DNA from: Catalimonadaceae bacterium JC749
Lineage (GTDB): Bacteria; Bacteroidota; Bacteroidia; Cytophagales; Cyclobacteriaceae
Assembly: GCA_021730635.1 (NCBI GenBank)
Contig: JAJNNC010000010.1
Location: 124,001 to 188,000, forward strand
DNA length: 64,000 nt
Reading direction: 5' to 3'
Below, piece after piece: positions 26,085 to 34,889 of the stretch (position 1 is its first letter; each line of letters begins with the position of its first letter). Below the pieces are notes generated by a model that was not told the origin of the DNA, did no database searches, and was given only the letters and a program-made list of their open reading frames with translations. Both the position numbers and the translations under genes were made by a program.

Positions 26085-26954
26085 TTACCAATCCGGTTTA
26101 CTCCGGTCGCGAGCTTCAGTGGGTTTACGGCGGTTTTGCTGAATATACTGCATTTCGTTGTTCCGCATGGCTTCCAGAATCATTCGGGCTTTTTCTTCAC
26201 TGATATTCATTTCTTTGAGCTTGTCCGCTACAGGAGATATGGATTGTTCATCATCATTCTTTTCCCCTTCCTTTTGTTGCTCACCTTCCCTCATATTTTG
26301 TTCTTGAGGCTGCTCAGGTTTTTGCTCACCTTCTTGTCCCTGTTGATCTGTTTGCTGCTCCTGCTGCTGTTGTTGACTTTGCTCACCTTCCTGATTTTGC
26401 TGTTTTTGCTGGTCTTCGCCCTGTTGTTTCTGTTGCTGTTGATTTTGTTGCTGCTGTTGATCTTCCTTATTTTGCTGATCTTGTTTTTGCTGTTGATTCT
26501 GGTTTTGTTGCTGCTGTTGTTGCTCCTGCAATAGTTTTTTGACTAATTCGTAGTTATATCGGGATTCATTATTGGCGGGATTTGCTTTCAGCGATTCTTT
26601 AAAAAGGCCCAGGGCTTCTTGATACTGCTTGTTTCCACTCGTCACAACTCCCAATTGTTGAAAAGCCAGGGATTTGATTTGCGCATCACCGCTTCTGATC
26701 ATGCTACTATAATTTTGCTGAGCGGCGGCGGTATCTCCACTCATCAGGTAAGCATGCGCCAGATTCATCCGAATGTTCTCGTCTTCTACCTGTAATGAAT
26801 CCAGTAGTAAGTTGTAATTTCTAATAGCCTTACTATAATCCTTTGCTTTATAAGCTTCTTCGGCCTCTTTCTTCAAACGATTGACAGTAGCAATGTTATC
26901 TATGACGCCTGTAACAGCCAGAAAAGAAACAAGGATGGCAGTTAGGATTTTCAT
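26085..26954 (-). CDS. batC: BatC-like TPR protein with long glutamine-rich tract
   Basis: A 289-residue protein: a signal-like hydrophobic start (ILTAILVSFLAVTGVIDNI), three or so TPR-like repeats (residues 28-140, for example YKAKDYSKAIRNYNLLLDSL), then a low-complexity Q/N/E/K-rich tract (about 142-235). The C-terminal helix (ISEEKARMILEAMRNNE) is conserved among BatC-like proteins. It overlaps batB by 4 nt, so the two are translationally coupled. In Bacteroides the bat operon is linked to aerotolerance. BatC presumably binds partner Bat proteins at the membrane through the TPRs. The Q tract length probably varies between strains. Confidence 0.82.
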   Translation of the reverse strand: MKILTAILVSFLAVTGVIDNIATVNRLKKEAEEAYKAKDYSKAIRNYNLLLDSLQVEDENIRMNLAHAYLMSGDTAAAQQNYSSMIRSGDAQIKSLAFQQLGVVTSGNKQYQEALGLFKESLKANPANNESRYNYELVKKLLQEQQQQQQNQNQQQKQDQQNKEDQQQQQNQQQQKQQGEDQQKQQNQEGEQSQQQQQEQQTDQQGQEGEQKPEQPQEQNMREGEQQKEGEKNDDEQSISPVADKLKEMNISEEKARMILEAMRNNEMQYIQQNRRKPTEARDRSKPDW

Positions 26955-27919
26955 ATTTTTACTGTTTTAAACTTAATTAAATTGTCTACCAAAAATAACA
27001 AGGCTCCCAAGGCAAGGAAATAGATGTATTTGTTGGCGGAAGTATCAATTTGACGTGTATCTCTCAATTCACCCTCAATTTTGTCAATAGCATTGATCAG
27101 CCGGGAAGTATCATCCCTTTTGTCGTTTATTTCAAAATATTGCCCTCCGGTTTCGTCTGCCAGTCGTTTGAGTGATTGAGTCTCAAGCTGTGTGATCACA
27201 ATATTTCCATCTTTGTCAGTTTTAGGAACTCCCCTTACTAAAATCTGACTACCTTTATCTGTACCTACTCCCAGCGTAAAAAGCCGGATACCACTTTCTT
27301 TTATTTCTTCTGCCATTTGAGAAGTTTCCTCGCCAAAATCTTCCCCATCACTGATGAGTACAAGGATTTTTGATTTTTGTTGTGATGGCATACTTTGGTC
27401 ACTAGTAAATTTGTCCAGTGCCATACGAAGAGGTGGACCAAAATCCGTTCCGGAATTAGGAACTAGTCCTGTATTCAATGTCTCAACAAACAAGTTCAAT
27501 GCGTTTTGATCGTAAGTAAGCGGACATTGAATAAATGCTTCAGAAGAAAAAATAATCAATCCAATCCGGTCTGAGCTAAAAGCATTAATGATATCTTTTA
27601 ATTCGTATTTCACTTTCTCAATCCGGCTAGGCTGCACATCACTAGCATTCATAGATTGTGAAAGGTCCACACACATGTAAATATCTTTACCCACAGCTTG
27701 TACTTCTTTAGTAGCATTACCCATCAAAGGTCCCAGCAAGGCTACCAGAAACAAAACAAAGTATAAGGTGCGCAACAAAACTTTAGTGATAATAGCCTGA
27801 AAACCTGTTTGCAGATGTCGGCTAATACGAATCATACGACTTATATACAGGATATAGGCTAAGATAAACAACCCAACAAAAAGCAGTTCTGTTGTACCAA
27901 ATGAATTATACCAAGACAT
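26951..27919 (-). CDS. batB: BatB-like von Willebrand factor A membrane protein
   Basis: A 322-residue protein with two N-terminal helices (ELLFVGLFILAYILYI; TLYFVLFLVALLGPLMG), a VWA domain (about residues 85-280) and a C-terminal helix (YIYFLALGALLFLV). The metal-ion-dependent adhesion site is complete: DLSQS for DxSxS, the threonine in SGTDFGPP, and SDGEDFG. The domain faces the periplasm. It is followed by batC with 4-nt overlap. batA, batD and the MoxR ATPase usually found with it are not in this neighbourhood. Confidence 0.87.
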   Translation of the reverse strand: MSWYNSFGTTELLFVGLFILAYILYISRMIRISRHLQTGFQAIITKVLLRTLYFVLFLVALLGPLMGNATKEVQAVGKDIYMCVDLSQSMNASDVQPSRIEKVKYELKDIINAFSSDRIGLIIFSSEAFIQCPLTYDQNALNLFVETLNTGLVPNSGTDFGPPLRMALDKFTSDQSMPSQQKSKILVLISDGEDFGEETSQMAEEIKESGIRLFTLGVGTDKGSQILVRGVPKTDKDGNIVITQLETQSLKRLADETGGQYFEINDKRDDTSRLINAIDKIEGELRDTRQIDTSANKYIYFLALGALLFLVDNLIKFKTVKI

Positions 27920-28132
27920 ATATTATTTTAGCAAAGTCCATTGTATAACGAAAAAAAGCACCGATGAGTGCAGACAAATATAGTAAAATGTATGGAAGTG
28001 CTCTGTTTATCTGCCTAGTTCTCTTTCTCAATTGGATGCTGTGGCGTATGGTATTATCACATTTACAAATACGGGGGCTTAATTTGATCTTTAATAAATA
28101 TACCGGATGCATCCTATATTTATCTGGTAGTA

Positions 28133-28164
28133 TTGTGTAAGTAAAAATTCTTATGCTATATTTG
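28133..28164 (+). promoter_or_regulatory. Promoter of the tRNA-Ser/tRNA-Pro unit
   Basis: TTG (28133-28135), a 21-nt spacer, then TATATTTG (28157-28164), matching the Bacteroidota consensus TTG-N19/21-TAnnTTTG. It ends 34 nt before the tRNA-Ser gene. Confidence 0.7.
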
Positions 28165-28198
28165 CACTTCCAAACAGAAATATCGGTTTTTAAGCCAT

Positions 28199-28288
<90 letters not shown>

Positions 28289-28291
28289 AGG

Positions 28292-28315
28292 ATAGACCTT
28301 TAAGGCCTATTTTTT
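28292..28315 (+). terminator. Weak hairpin with T tract between the two tRNA genes
   Basis: ATAGACC (28292-28298) pairs with GGCCTAT (28304-28310) with one A-C mismatch, followed by TTTTT. It may partly terminate after tRNA-Ser or mark a processing site in a two-tRNA transcript. Confidence 0.4.
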
Positions 28316-28324
28316 ATTGTTTTT

Positions 28325-28399
28325 CGGGGTGTAGCGCAGTCCGGTTAGCGTACCTGCTTTGGGAGCAGGGGGTCGCAGGTTCGAATCCTGCCACCCCGA
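28325..28399 (+). tRNA. tRNA-Pro (anticodon TGG), island attachment gene
   Basis: A 75-nt cloverleaf with acceptor stem CGGGGTG / CACCCCG and discriminator A. The anticodon stem CCTGC/GCAGG holds loop TTTGGGA (anticodon TGG, reading CCN). The T arm is GCAGG-TTCGAAT-CCTGC. Its last 21 bases plus one flanking C are repeated at 48435-48456 next to a tyrosine recombinase, so this gene is the integration target and remains intact. Confidence 0.97.
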
Positions 28400-28400
28400 C
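28379..28400 (+). repeat. Left attachment core (attL), 3' end of tRNA-Pro
   Basis: A 22-bp sequence from GTTCGAATCC to CACCCCGAC, identical to 48435-48456. The flanks differ on both sides (G before and A after here; A before and T after at the right copy), which fixes the maximal exact repeat. Confidence 0.9.
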
Positions 28401-28402
28401 AT

Positions 28403-28439
28403 AAAACGTCTTAAATCACTAGATTAAGACGTTTTTTTT
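28403..28439 (+). terminator. Terminator of tRNA-Pro supplied by the island
   Basis: A 12-bp perfect stem AAAACGTCTTAA (28403-28414) / TTAAGACGTTTT (28424-28435) with a 9-nt loop and a run of eight T (28432-28439). It lies 3 nt inside the island from attL, so it belongs to the element and replaces the displaced chromosomal terminator at 48466-48504. Confidence 0.88.
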
Positions 28440-28447
28440 GTTTTGTA

Positions 28448-28466
28448 GAAACATAGTCGAAACATT
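28448..28466 (+). repeat. Left copy of putative integrase arm-type site
   Basis: GAAACATAGTCGAAACATT, which contains GAAACAT twice at 11-bp spacing. The same 19 bp occur in the same orientation at 48289-48307, near the other end of the island. It lies 48 bp from attL. Confidence 0.65.
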
Positions 28467-28831
28467 AAGATATTTTCTATCTGGCCGGTTGATTTTTGAG
28501 GTAAAGCCTTTTAATTTTTATCATAAGTCTATCATTTGTGTTCACAATCACTAAGGTCTCCAATATTGTAGAACTAGGCTAAAGTGTAGATTTTGGGCTT
28601 CTTCTATTATGTTTCTTCTATCTCTTATCCGGAGATCAATCTTTTCTTAAGCATCTTCAAGAGATAAGAACTAATAAACACTTAAACACCCATTACAGAA
28701 ACTCCCGTTAAATAACTGCGTTAGTACAAGCGTGGAGTAGGAAAGATCCATCGAGCAATTTTACTGTTCACTACAGTCATGCTTGGTGGTGATAAAATGT
28801 ATATGAATGGCTATCAATTGTTTCGAGCGTA
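28467..28831. other. Island left-end intergenic region
   Basis: AT-rich sequence without an open frame of note. It lies between the left arm-type repeat and the IS110-like remnant. No RNA, CRISPR or promoter of full consensus was recognised. Confidence 0.4.
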
Positions 28832-29008
28832 CTAACGTATCTTGCTCAGATTGCCAGAGCACGGCCTGACCAGCATAGCGGTACGCATACCCAGCATATA
28901 TATGGCATCTACACTATCATTCTTGCCGTGTTGCAGGCCCATAGAAGGGGTGATACACATAGGGAACTCTAGCCAAAGTGCTATGTCCTGTTGTGTGGCA
29001 TAAAATAC
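28832..29008 (-). pseudogene. IS110-family transposase remnant
   Basis: A 58-codon open fragment without a start codon. Its translation includes ALWLEFPMCITPSMGLQHGK followed by NDSVDAIYMLGMRT. This matches the layout of the IS110 DEDD transposase N-terminal domain (WxE, then I..S.GLQ.GKND..DA), whose last aspartate is catalytic. Stops bound it at both ends, and the rest of the transposase is gone. It is a decayed insertion near the left end of the island. Confidence 0.65.
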
Positions 29009-29275
29009 CTATAAATCTGAGATAATTGGCAATTTTTCGTTTATTCTTTTGAGCATATCTAAATTAAATGATTTATGCCTCCTGAACAGAAGATTTGTAA
29101 TATGTAGTCTATAGACCTATCCAGCTATTTAAACTCTTCATATTGTAATCATAAAAAAGAATAGGTGACAAATCTTCAAATATAAACCTTTGATCTTTAC
29201 CCTTTTATGAAAATTTATTTTATCTTAGTACCAGTTGATAGTAACGATGATCCCACCTATCATTTTTTCTAGCCT

Positions 29276-30007
29276 ATGAAAAGTTCTCCCTACTCCCGAG
29301 AAAAAGAGAAGCGATACAAGCCTGTGGAAGTGATGAAAATAATGCCTAAACACCAAGTAAAAAATTTGAAAAGTAATCAAAAACACCACTTCTACATCCT
29401 TATCGCTTTTAATGCTTCTGAAATTCCTAGAAAAGGACTCATACAAACATCATTACAAGCTGCAACCACGGGCGCTAATTTTAATTTTTCCCTAGCTACT
29501 CCTGGTGTTGATATTACTATAAAACGCTACACTAAAGGAGAGCAGATCAAGATTTCTTCTGAAATAGAGTCATCTGCTTTGAAAAAGAAAAAGAAGAAAT
29601 CCTCTATGAATTTTACCTCTGGTGATACTTCAGCAAGTATAGGTCTGGAAGCTGATTCTGAATTCAGTGAGAAAACTAAGGCAAGCTATGAATCTATGGA
29701 AGCCTCTCTGGTGGATACTATGCGAAGCGAAACAGAAATACACTGGTCGTTAAAGTTGCATAAAGGGCAAAAAGTATTTCGTGACTACCTAGAGGGTAAC
29801 TTTCCTTTGGAAGTGGATGTACTATGTGATAAAGGTGCTACGCCTGCTTTTAGAATTCAGGGTTCTGCTGACAATGTGCTTATTTTTGATCAGAATGGCA
29901 AACTTATTAAGGGCCTTGCATTACTGATGCTCAAAGTTAAGTTGAACGCTCAAGATTTCAACATTCCAAAGCCATGGCTTATCGAGATAATTATACCTAA
30001 TTATTGA
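29276..30007 (+). CDS. Hypothetical island protein A (243 aa)
   Basis: A 243-residue protein with a basic N-terminus, no signal peptide and no clear membrane helix. The middle has a lysine run (ALKKKKKKSS) followed by a Ser/Thr/Glu-rich region. The last third looks beta-rich with hydrophobic strands (NVLIFDQNGKLIKGLALLML). I recognise no family. It ends 2 nt before the start of a second unknown gene, so the two form a translationally linked pair on the strand opposite to the defence operon. Position in the accessory cargo suggests a defence, toxin or adaptation role, but nothing in the sequence proves it. Confidence 0.7.
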   Translation: MKSSPYSREKEKRYKPVEVMKIMPKHQVKNLKSNQKHHFYILIAFNASEIPRKGLIQTSLQAATTGANFNFSLATPGVDITIKRYTKGEQIKISSEIESSALKKKKKKSSMNFTSGDTSASIGLEADSEFSEKTKASYESMEASLVDTMRSETEIHWSLKLHKGQKVFRDYLEGNFPLEVDVLCDKGATPAFRIQGSADNVLIFDQNGKLIKGLALLMLKVKLNAQDFNIPKPWLIEIIIPNY

Positions 30008-30009
30008 CT

Positions 30010-30717
30010 ATGGAAATTCATACAACACCAAACTTTCCTCCGTATCTTGATATTTATATTGACAAGCTCTGCGACGTGTATAGAGGAGAGATTTTGATTA
30101 AAGATGGTTTATTAGAAGTCCAGCAAAAGACTAATGATACAAAACTGTCAGATTTTTTAGAACAATACCTGGAAATCAAGAAAAACCAGTTAGAACGCTT
30201 AGTCCAAGCTTCAGAAGAAAGCTTTGTGATTAATGATGAAGTGGTAGCGCAAATGCATGAGGCTAATGACGATGTGTTAGAATTAATGGATATACTTAGA
30301 GTAAAAGAGGAAGAAATTGCTCTGTTCCTTAAGCAGGAAGAAGTAAGTAAAGAGGAACGCCAGCTTCTGCTTAAGCTAGGCACTCTTGAGAATGCTCACA
30401 CTAAAGAATTTGTTTTTCAGGATAAAATTACTGCTCAGCATGACGAGCTAATCAAAGCTATTCTGCATGAGATGGTTTATTTTCCTGAACGTCCTGGTAT
30501 AAAAAGAGACATGTCGTTTCTAGATTGGTTAAAAAAAGTTTCTGGACATTTTGTAGATGGTTATCGAGTTGCTGCTGAATGGGCTGATCTTTTAGAATTT
30601 CGTAAAGCCAGCGTGCTATTGAAAGAGGCTGCTACTGAGGAACTTGCTATGGAAGGAAAATGGGCTATTTCATCCAATAAAATCCAACAAAAAAGTCGAA
30701 CAACTAATAAGGCATAA
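30010..30717 (+). CDS. Hypothetical island protein B, mostly helical (235 aa)
   Basis: A 235-residue acidic, helix-rich protein with likely coiled-coil parts (for example FLEQYLEIKKNQLERLVQAS and ILRVKEEEIALFLKQEEVSK). There is no signal peptide or membrane helix. ATG 30010 is chosen over a TTG two codons upstream; it starts 2 nt after the stop of protein A, so the two genes are almost certainly co-expressed. Family not recognised. A helical partner for the beta-rich protein A would fit a two-component complex, which is inference only. Confidence 0.7.
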   Translation: MEIHTTPNFPPYLDIYIDKLCDVYRGEILIKDGLLEVQQKTNDTKLSDFLEQYLEIKKNQLERLVQASEESFVINDEVVAQMHEANDDVLELMDILRVKEEEIALFLKQEEVSKEERQLLLKLGTLENAHTKEFVFQDKITAQHDELIKAILHEMVYFPERPGIKRDMSFLDWLKKVSGHFVDGYRVAAEWADLLEFRKASVLLKEAATEELAMEGKWAISSNKIQQKSRTTNKA

Positions 30718-30837
30718 GTGAGTGTTACTTTAGGCATTCAGAACTTGTCCAGGTCTTGAGAAGAGCGGGTCAGAATATAAACTTTATGTTGACCAAAAAA
30801 TGATGTTTATGTAAGCTCAATACGTGAAGCTCACTGA

Positions 30838-31007
30838 CCCAAAGAAGTTATAAAAGAACATCTACCTGTGCAAAGGAAATGCAAATATGCTTACGCGCTA
30901 TAATGGATGTCATCTTCTGGTATTTGTGCATAGGTAGTCATGGAGGAATCTCCTGGAAAGCTTTCCCCAATGGTGCAGTGTGTATGATAAGGCTTTTTGA
31001 GTTATAA
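30838..31007 (+). pseudogene. IS5-like transposase N-terminal remnant, frameshifted
   Basis: Two adjacent fragments in different frames. The first reads PKEVIKEHLPVQRKCKYAY, the second LRAIMDVIFWYLCIG followed by WKAFPNGAVCMIRLFEL. Together they resemble the start of IS5-type transposases (W..I...LP..RK, then LR.I.D.IFY....G..W..LP..FP....VY..F). The protein is cut by a stop at 31005. Assignment rests on pattern only. Confidence 0.5.
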
Positions 31008-31055
31008 GATCAGGATTTCGGTTATGCAGTAGCAAAAAACTAGAAACTGTCAACC

Positions 31056-32300
31056 CTAGTCCTGATTTTCATATTTTATCAAAGCCCAAACTTGATCTGA
31101 GCAGTCTCTACGAAGATTTCCTACAGAATCCAATAAATCGATAAAACCCAATATACATCCATGTTCTTGAGTCATTCCTTTATGATATTTCCCATAGGTG
31201 CTATCAGGACTAGAAAAAGTCTTTGGATACAATAAAATGCTCTTAAAGCTATTCCAATAAAGATTGTAGGCGAATATTTGTTTTAAATCTGCATCTGAGG
31301 GGGAAGTTTGTTCAAGTACTTTCCATTTGGTATCAAGCACAAATGTATTTCCTCCTTTTTTCAAAATAATGTCTGGTTTGATTTCTTTATTTTCCCAGAA
31401 TTTCTTTCTTTTTTGAGGTGAAATTTCTGTGCCTTCTGGTTTGTTTTTAATTAGTTGGCGATAAATATATTCTTCCCACAGTTCATTCATGTCAAACAAT
31501 ATGGCCAACAGATTTTCATTTCCGGATTTAATATCGGGCGAATAGTTAAGAAGTAGTAGTCTGGCTATTCGCAAGCCTTCTTCATATTTTTCAACATTTC
31601 GGCCGATGGGAAGATTCTGAAAAGTGGATTCGGTGATTCTATGATTGTCCGAAATGGAATGAAAAAACATTTCTATACTAGATGCTCGGTCTTTTAGATA
31701 AGTGCTACAATTTATCTTAGAAACAATGCTTAATGCTGCTTTAATGATCTGGTTATAAATATTATCGTTCGTGTATATGGTATGTTCAGTATAGAATCGC
31801 TCTTTGTGTACCAGATTTTGCTGCAAATGCTTAGCAAATAATAGTTTTCCTTTCAGTGCAGCGGCTTGTTTTTGGTTTCGGCGATATTGCTTGGTTAATC
31901 CTTTTCGGATAAGTTCTTCTACCTCATCCAAATACATTTCAATATACAGATCCAGGAAAGAGTTTTCACGTTTTTTCAGAGTTGCTTCGGAAACACATTC
32001 GCGCTTGATTTTTCGGCATTCGGCTAGCATCTGTAACAGAACTCTATGCCATAGGTTTGTATCATTTCCACGATCTGTTTTTGGTAGAACCTCTATAGTA
32101 GTTCTACCCACTTGAATAACTCCAACATATTGAGAAAACTTAATGCCTTTTCGTAGTACCGTGAAGTACTTGTTTCCATGTTTCTCATTGTAGGCACATA
32201 GCTGATCAAACTGTTCTGTACTGAGGTAACGCCCATTCTCATTTTCCCAGGTGTGAATTGTTTCGTGTTCAAAGACTTGTAGATAGCGATTTTGCTTCAT
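31056..32300 (-). CDS. mcrC: McrC-type endonuclease subunit of a McrBC system
   Basis: A 414-residue partner of McrB. The N-terminal half has the McrC wing region (YVGVIQVGRTTIEVLPKTDR). The C-terminal nuclease is of PD-(D/E)xK type: IKPDIILKK (first Asp) and VLDTKWK (DxK) at about residues 308-330, so the catalytic residues are intact. McrC is recruited by GTP-fuelled McrB and cuts DNA that carries the recognised modification. It starts 5 nt after the McrB stop and is the last gene of the four-gene operon. Confidence 0.9.
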   Translation of the reverse strand: MKQNRYLQVFEHETIHTWENENGRYLSTEQFDQLCAYNEKHGNKYFTVLRKGIKFSQYVGVIQVGRTTIEVLPKTDRGNDTNLWHRVLLQMLAECRKIKRECVSEATLKKRENSFLDLYIEMYLDEVEELIRKGLTKQYRRNQKQAAALKGKLLFAKHLQQNLVHKERFYTEHTIYTNDNIYNQIIKAALSIVSKINCSTYLKDRASSIEMFFHSISDNHRITESTFQNLPIGRNVEKYEEGLRIARLLLLNYSPDIKSGNENLLAILFDMNELWEEYIYRQLIKNKPEGTEISPQKRKKFWENKEIKPDIILKKGGNTFVLDTKWKVLEQTSPSDADLKQIFAYNLYWNSFKSILLYPKTFSSPDSTYGKYHKGMTQEHGCILGFIDLLDSVGNLRRDCSDQVWALIKYENQD

Positions 32301-32305
32301 AGGAA

Positions 32306-34858
32306 TTAGCTATAAATCGCAATAAAATCTTCTTTTTTCCAGGTATCCATGCTCGTCAATTCAAAAATTCTTTTGCTGGCATAGTCTTCTTTGAGTCCTT
32401 CATCAATTTCTTTAAACGATTTGGCAAAGCCAGACTTCTCTTCTTCTTTTATTTTCACAAAAGGCTCACCCAGGATTAGACCTATTTTAGCGTAGTCACC
32501 GTAGAAGTATTCCTGTAGGAGAGGAACAATATTTTTATGAAATGTTAAACGCAAAGCAGCTAATGGATTTTCCGCTTGGTAGACTTCCATAAAATAGGCA
32601 TGCCCAATGGTATGATCGCGACTAAGCAATTTCTCTATCCGATTATTTATCGCGATTAACATTTTTTTGAGATGAATACCCGAGAAGGTAACCGCTTCAT
32701 TCTTAAACGCAGCCTCTATATCAGCTATTTCCGGAAGATCATCAAGGTTTTGCCAAATCCGTGCTTCTGCCACATCCTCAATAAAGTATCCGGTAAATTC
32801 AGTAAGTATTTTAATCTCTTTGAGATAAGTTAAATTTTCCCAATCGTTTTCGTATTCCATCCATTTATCGAAAATAGCTTTTTCTGGAGAAAGTAATTCT
32901 GGTTGAGGAGGCATTTCGCGAAAAGCAAAACGTCTGCGTAAAGCGGTATCCAATGCTTCAACACTTCGATCCGCAGTATTCATGGTTCCAATGAGATATA
33001 TGTTATTAGGAATACCAAATGACTTCTGGGAATAGGGTAGGGTAGCAATCAGTTCTTCTTTATTTCCTTTTCGTTTGTCTTCTTCCAATAGGGTAATAAG
33101 CTCGCCAAATATTTGCGATACATTGCCTCGGTTAATTTCATCAATAATTAAGACATGATTTCTTTTAACAAGTTCTGCCGGCACTTCTTTAATATCTTGA
33201 TGTATTGCTGTTTTATTTTCTGCTTTAAACTGGTTGAAAAACGAATAATTTATAGCGTCTTCCTGAAGTTTATATAAGGTGGCTTGTTGGAACTGGCGAT
33301 CATACAGGTCGCTATAATTAAAGTTTACATTTTTAAGAATCCAATCGACATTTCTAAAATGAAAATAGTCAATTCCGGCTTCGGGACGGTATTCATAATC
33401 TCCGATTACCTTACCAATAGCCCGAAATTTATAGTTACCGTTTGTAACCACTATATAGTTGCCTTTTTTTAGATAGAGTTTGAACATCTTGATAAATCTG
33501 GCATCACTCTCAGATTTTTCGTTTGCTTTAGCTTTTACTTTTATCTGATCTTCCGTTTCACAATCTGAGTAATCTACATCGCCACCCCAACCTAACGCAA
33601 CGCTATTGTTCTTTATACAATACTCATAAATTGATTCATCCTCTTGCTGGGTAGTATCGCCCAGGGACATTTTATAAAAGATGGCTTGTTCCCATTCTTC
33701 CTGATCAAATTTTGACTGATCTGTTTCCTGAATGCTTTGTTTAGTAGATTTATAGCCTTCTGCGTTCTGGCATAGTTTCTTAAAAATACCTGGCTGCACT
33801 TCGTAAGTCACTTGTGTATCGCCGTTGCTCTGAAGTACGGTTTTAGGTTTAATACCTTCAATAAAGTCTTCGTAGCCCATTGACTGATGGAAGGTAGTGA
33901 ATGCAATCTGGCCTTTCTTGACGTAGTTATCAAACACCTTTTTGAGTATATTGCGATCAGAATATTCATTTTTGAGCTCAACATCCGAGATTTCTTCTAC
34001 AATCTTTACAGCTTCGCTCACTGTATGGTAGGTTTTACCAGTGCCTGGAGGACCATAATAAATTTGATTGAGTGGTACTTTAAATTGTTCTAACTGTTTA
34101 TGAGCCTTTTCTTCACTAATATCTTTACCATTAAGACTTTTCCATTCAGGAACCTTTTCGCGCAAAAAATCGATCAAACCATCTAACGAAGTAAAGAGGT
34201 TTCTGTCATCAATGGCTAAATGATTAGGTATGTTGGCTCCGGAATATAAGCCACCCTCTAACCCGTTATGGCTTACTGAAAAAAATAGTTGGTACGCTGC
34301 CTGATGCGAACTTTTGGTTTCGGGATAAATAGCGCCCCATACCCTTCCAGATCCATAATTCTGGGTGCCAAAGAAGTCAACTTTATGGGTGTTGATGTCT
34401 CTCAGATCAAGATCGTTGACAATCTTATTTAGCATGCTATCCAGTTCATCATTAACCTCTTCTTTCAGTTCATCATTGTATAGAAAAGGAAATAAGATGC
34501 TTCCTGGATTTGACCAATTGACAAAGAAACTTCTGGTTTTTTGTGGGTAGTTCTTAAAGTTCCCTTTTGTTTCACTATTTAAAAAATCAAAAACATCCAC
34601 TTCCCTATTTTCAAGTTGCTCTTTCAGCTTTTCTAATGACTCTGATGTAATAAAATCTCCTTGCTCTATTTGCTTTAATATGATATAGCGCAGGAGATTG
34701 ACTGGCTTGTTGCCTAATTTAGCATCACTCTCATATTTGCTCAGTAAATGCGTTAATTTGCTCTCATTAAGTTTGTTAATCTTCTCAAAAAGACTGGTAT
34801 CGCCATTTAGATAGGCGTTAAAATTATTAGCTAAATCTTTTAATGTTGATAATTTCAT
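32306..34858 (-). CDS. mcrB: McrB-type AAA+ GTPase with a domain inserted in the AAA core
   Basis: An 850-residue motor of the McrBC system. The N-terminal about 240 residues form a DNA- or base-recognition region (WGAIYPETKSSHQAAYQLFF, similar to McrB N-terminal domains). The AAA+ core starts with Walker A GPPGTGKT (269-276) and continues to Walker B LIIDEINRG (570-578) and the McrB signature MNTADR (626-631), then RRRF. About 290 residues separate Walker A and B, far more than usual. The extra part (about 385-545) contains YIVVTNGNYKFRAIGKVIGD and FHFRNVDWI, an EVE/PUA-like pattern. It begins 31 nt after the methyltransferase stop. Confidence 0.9.
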   Translation of the reverse strand: MKLSTLKDLANNFNAYLNGDTSLFEKINKLNESKLTHLLSKYESDAKLGNKPVNLLRYIILKQIEQGDFITSESLEKLKEQLENREVDVFDFLNSETKGNFKNYPQKTRSFFVNWSNPGSILFPFLYNDELKEEVNDELDSMLNKIVNDLDLRDINTHKVDFFGTQNYGSGRVWGAIYPETKSSHQAAYQLFFSVSHNGLEGGLYSGANIPNHLAIDDRNLFTSLDGLIDFLREKVPEWKSLNGKDISEEKAHKQLEQFKVPLNQIYYGPPGTGKTYHTVSEAVKIVEEISDVELKNEYSDRNILKKVFDNYVKKGQIAFTTFHQSMGYEDFIEGIKPKTVLQSNGDTQVTYEVQPGIFKKLCQNAEGYKSTKQSIQETDQSKFDQEEWEQAIFYKMSLGDTTQQEDESIYEYCIKNNSVALGWGGDVDYSDCETEDQIKVKAKANEKSESDARFIKMFKLYLKKGNYIVVTNGNYKFRAIGKVIGDYEYRPEAGIDYFHFRNVDWILKNVNFNYSDLYDRQFQQATLYKLQEDAINYSFFNQFKAENKTAIHQDIKEVPAELVKRNHVLIIDEINRGNVSQIFGELITLLEEDKRKGNKEELIATLPYSQKSFGIPNNIYLIGTMNTADRSVEALDTALRRRFAFREMPPQPELLSPEKAIFDKWMEYENDWENLTYLKEIKILTEFTGYFIEDVAEARIWQNLDDLPEIADIEAAFKNEAVTFSGIHLKKMLIAINNRIEKLLSRDHTIGHAYFMEVYQAENPLAALRLTFHKNIVPLLQEYFYGDYAKIGLILGEPFVKIKEEEKSGFAKSFKEIDEGLKEDYASKRIFELTSMDTWKKEDFIAIYS

Positions 34859-34889
34859 GCCACCATTCTCAATTGATATCTAGTAAAGA

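Noticed and set aside
26136-26534. 132-codon leucine-rich plus-strand frame
   Set aside because: It is the antisense shadow of the CAG/CAA-rich glutamine tract of batC; the Leu/Phe runs follow from that repeat.
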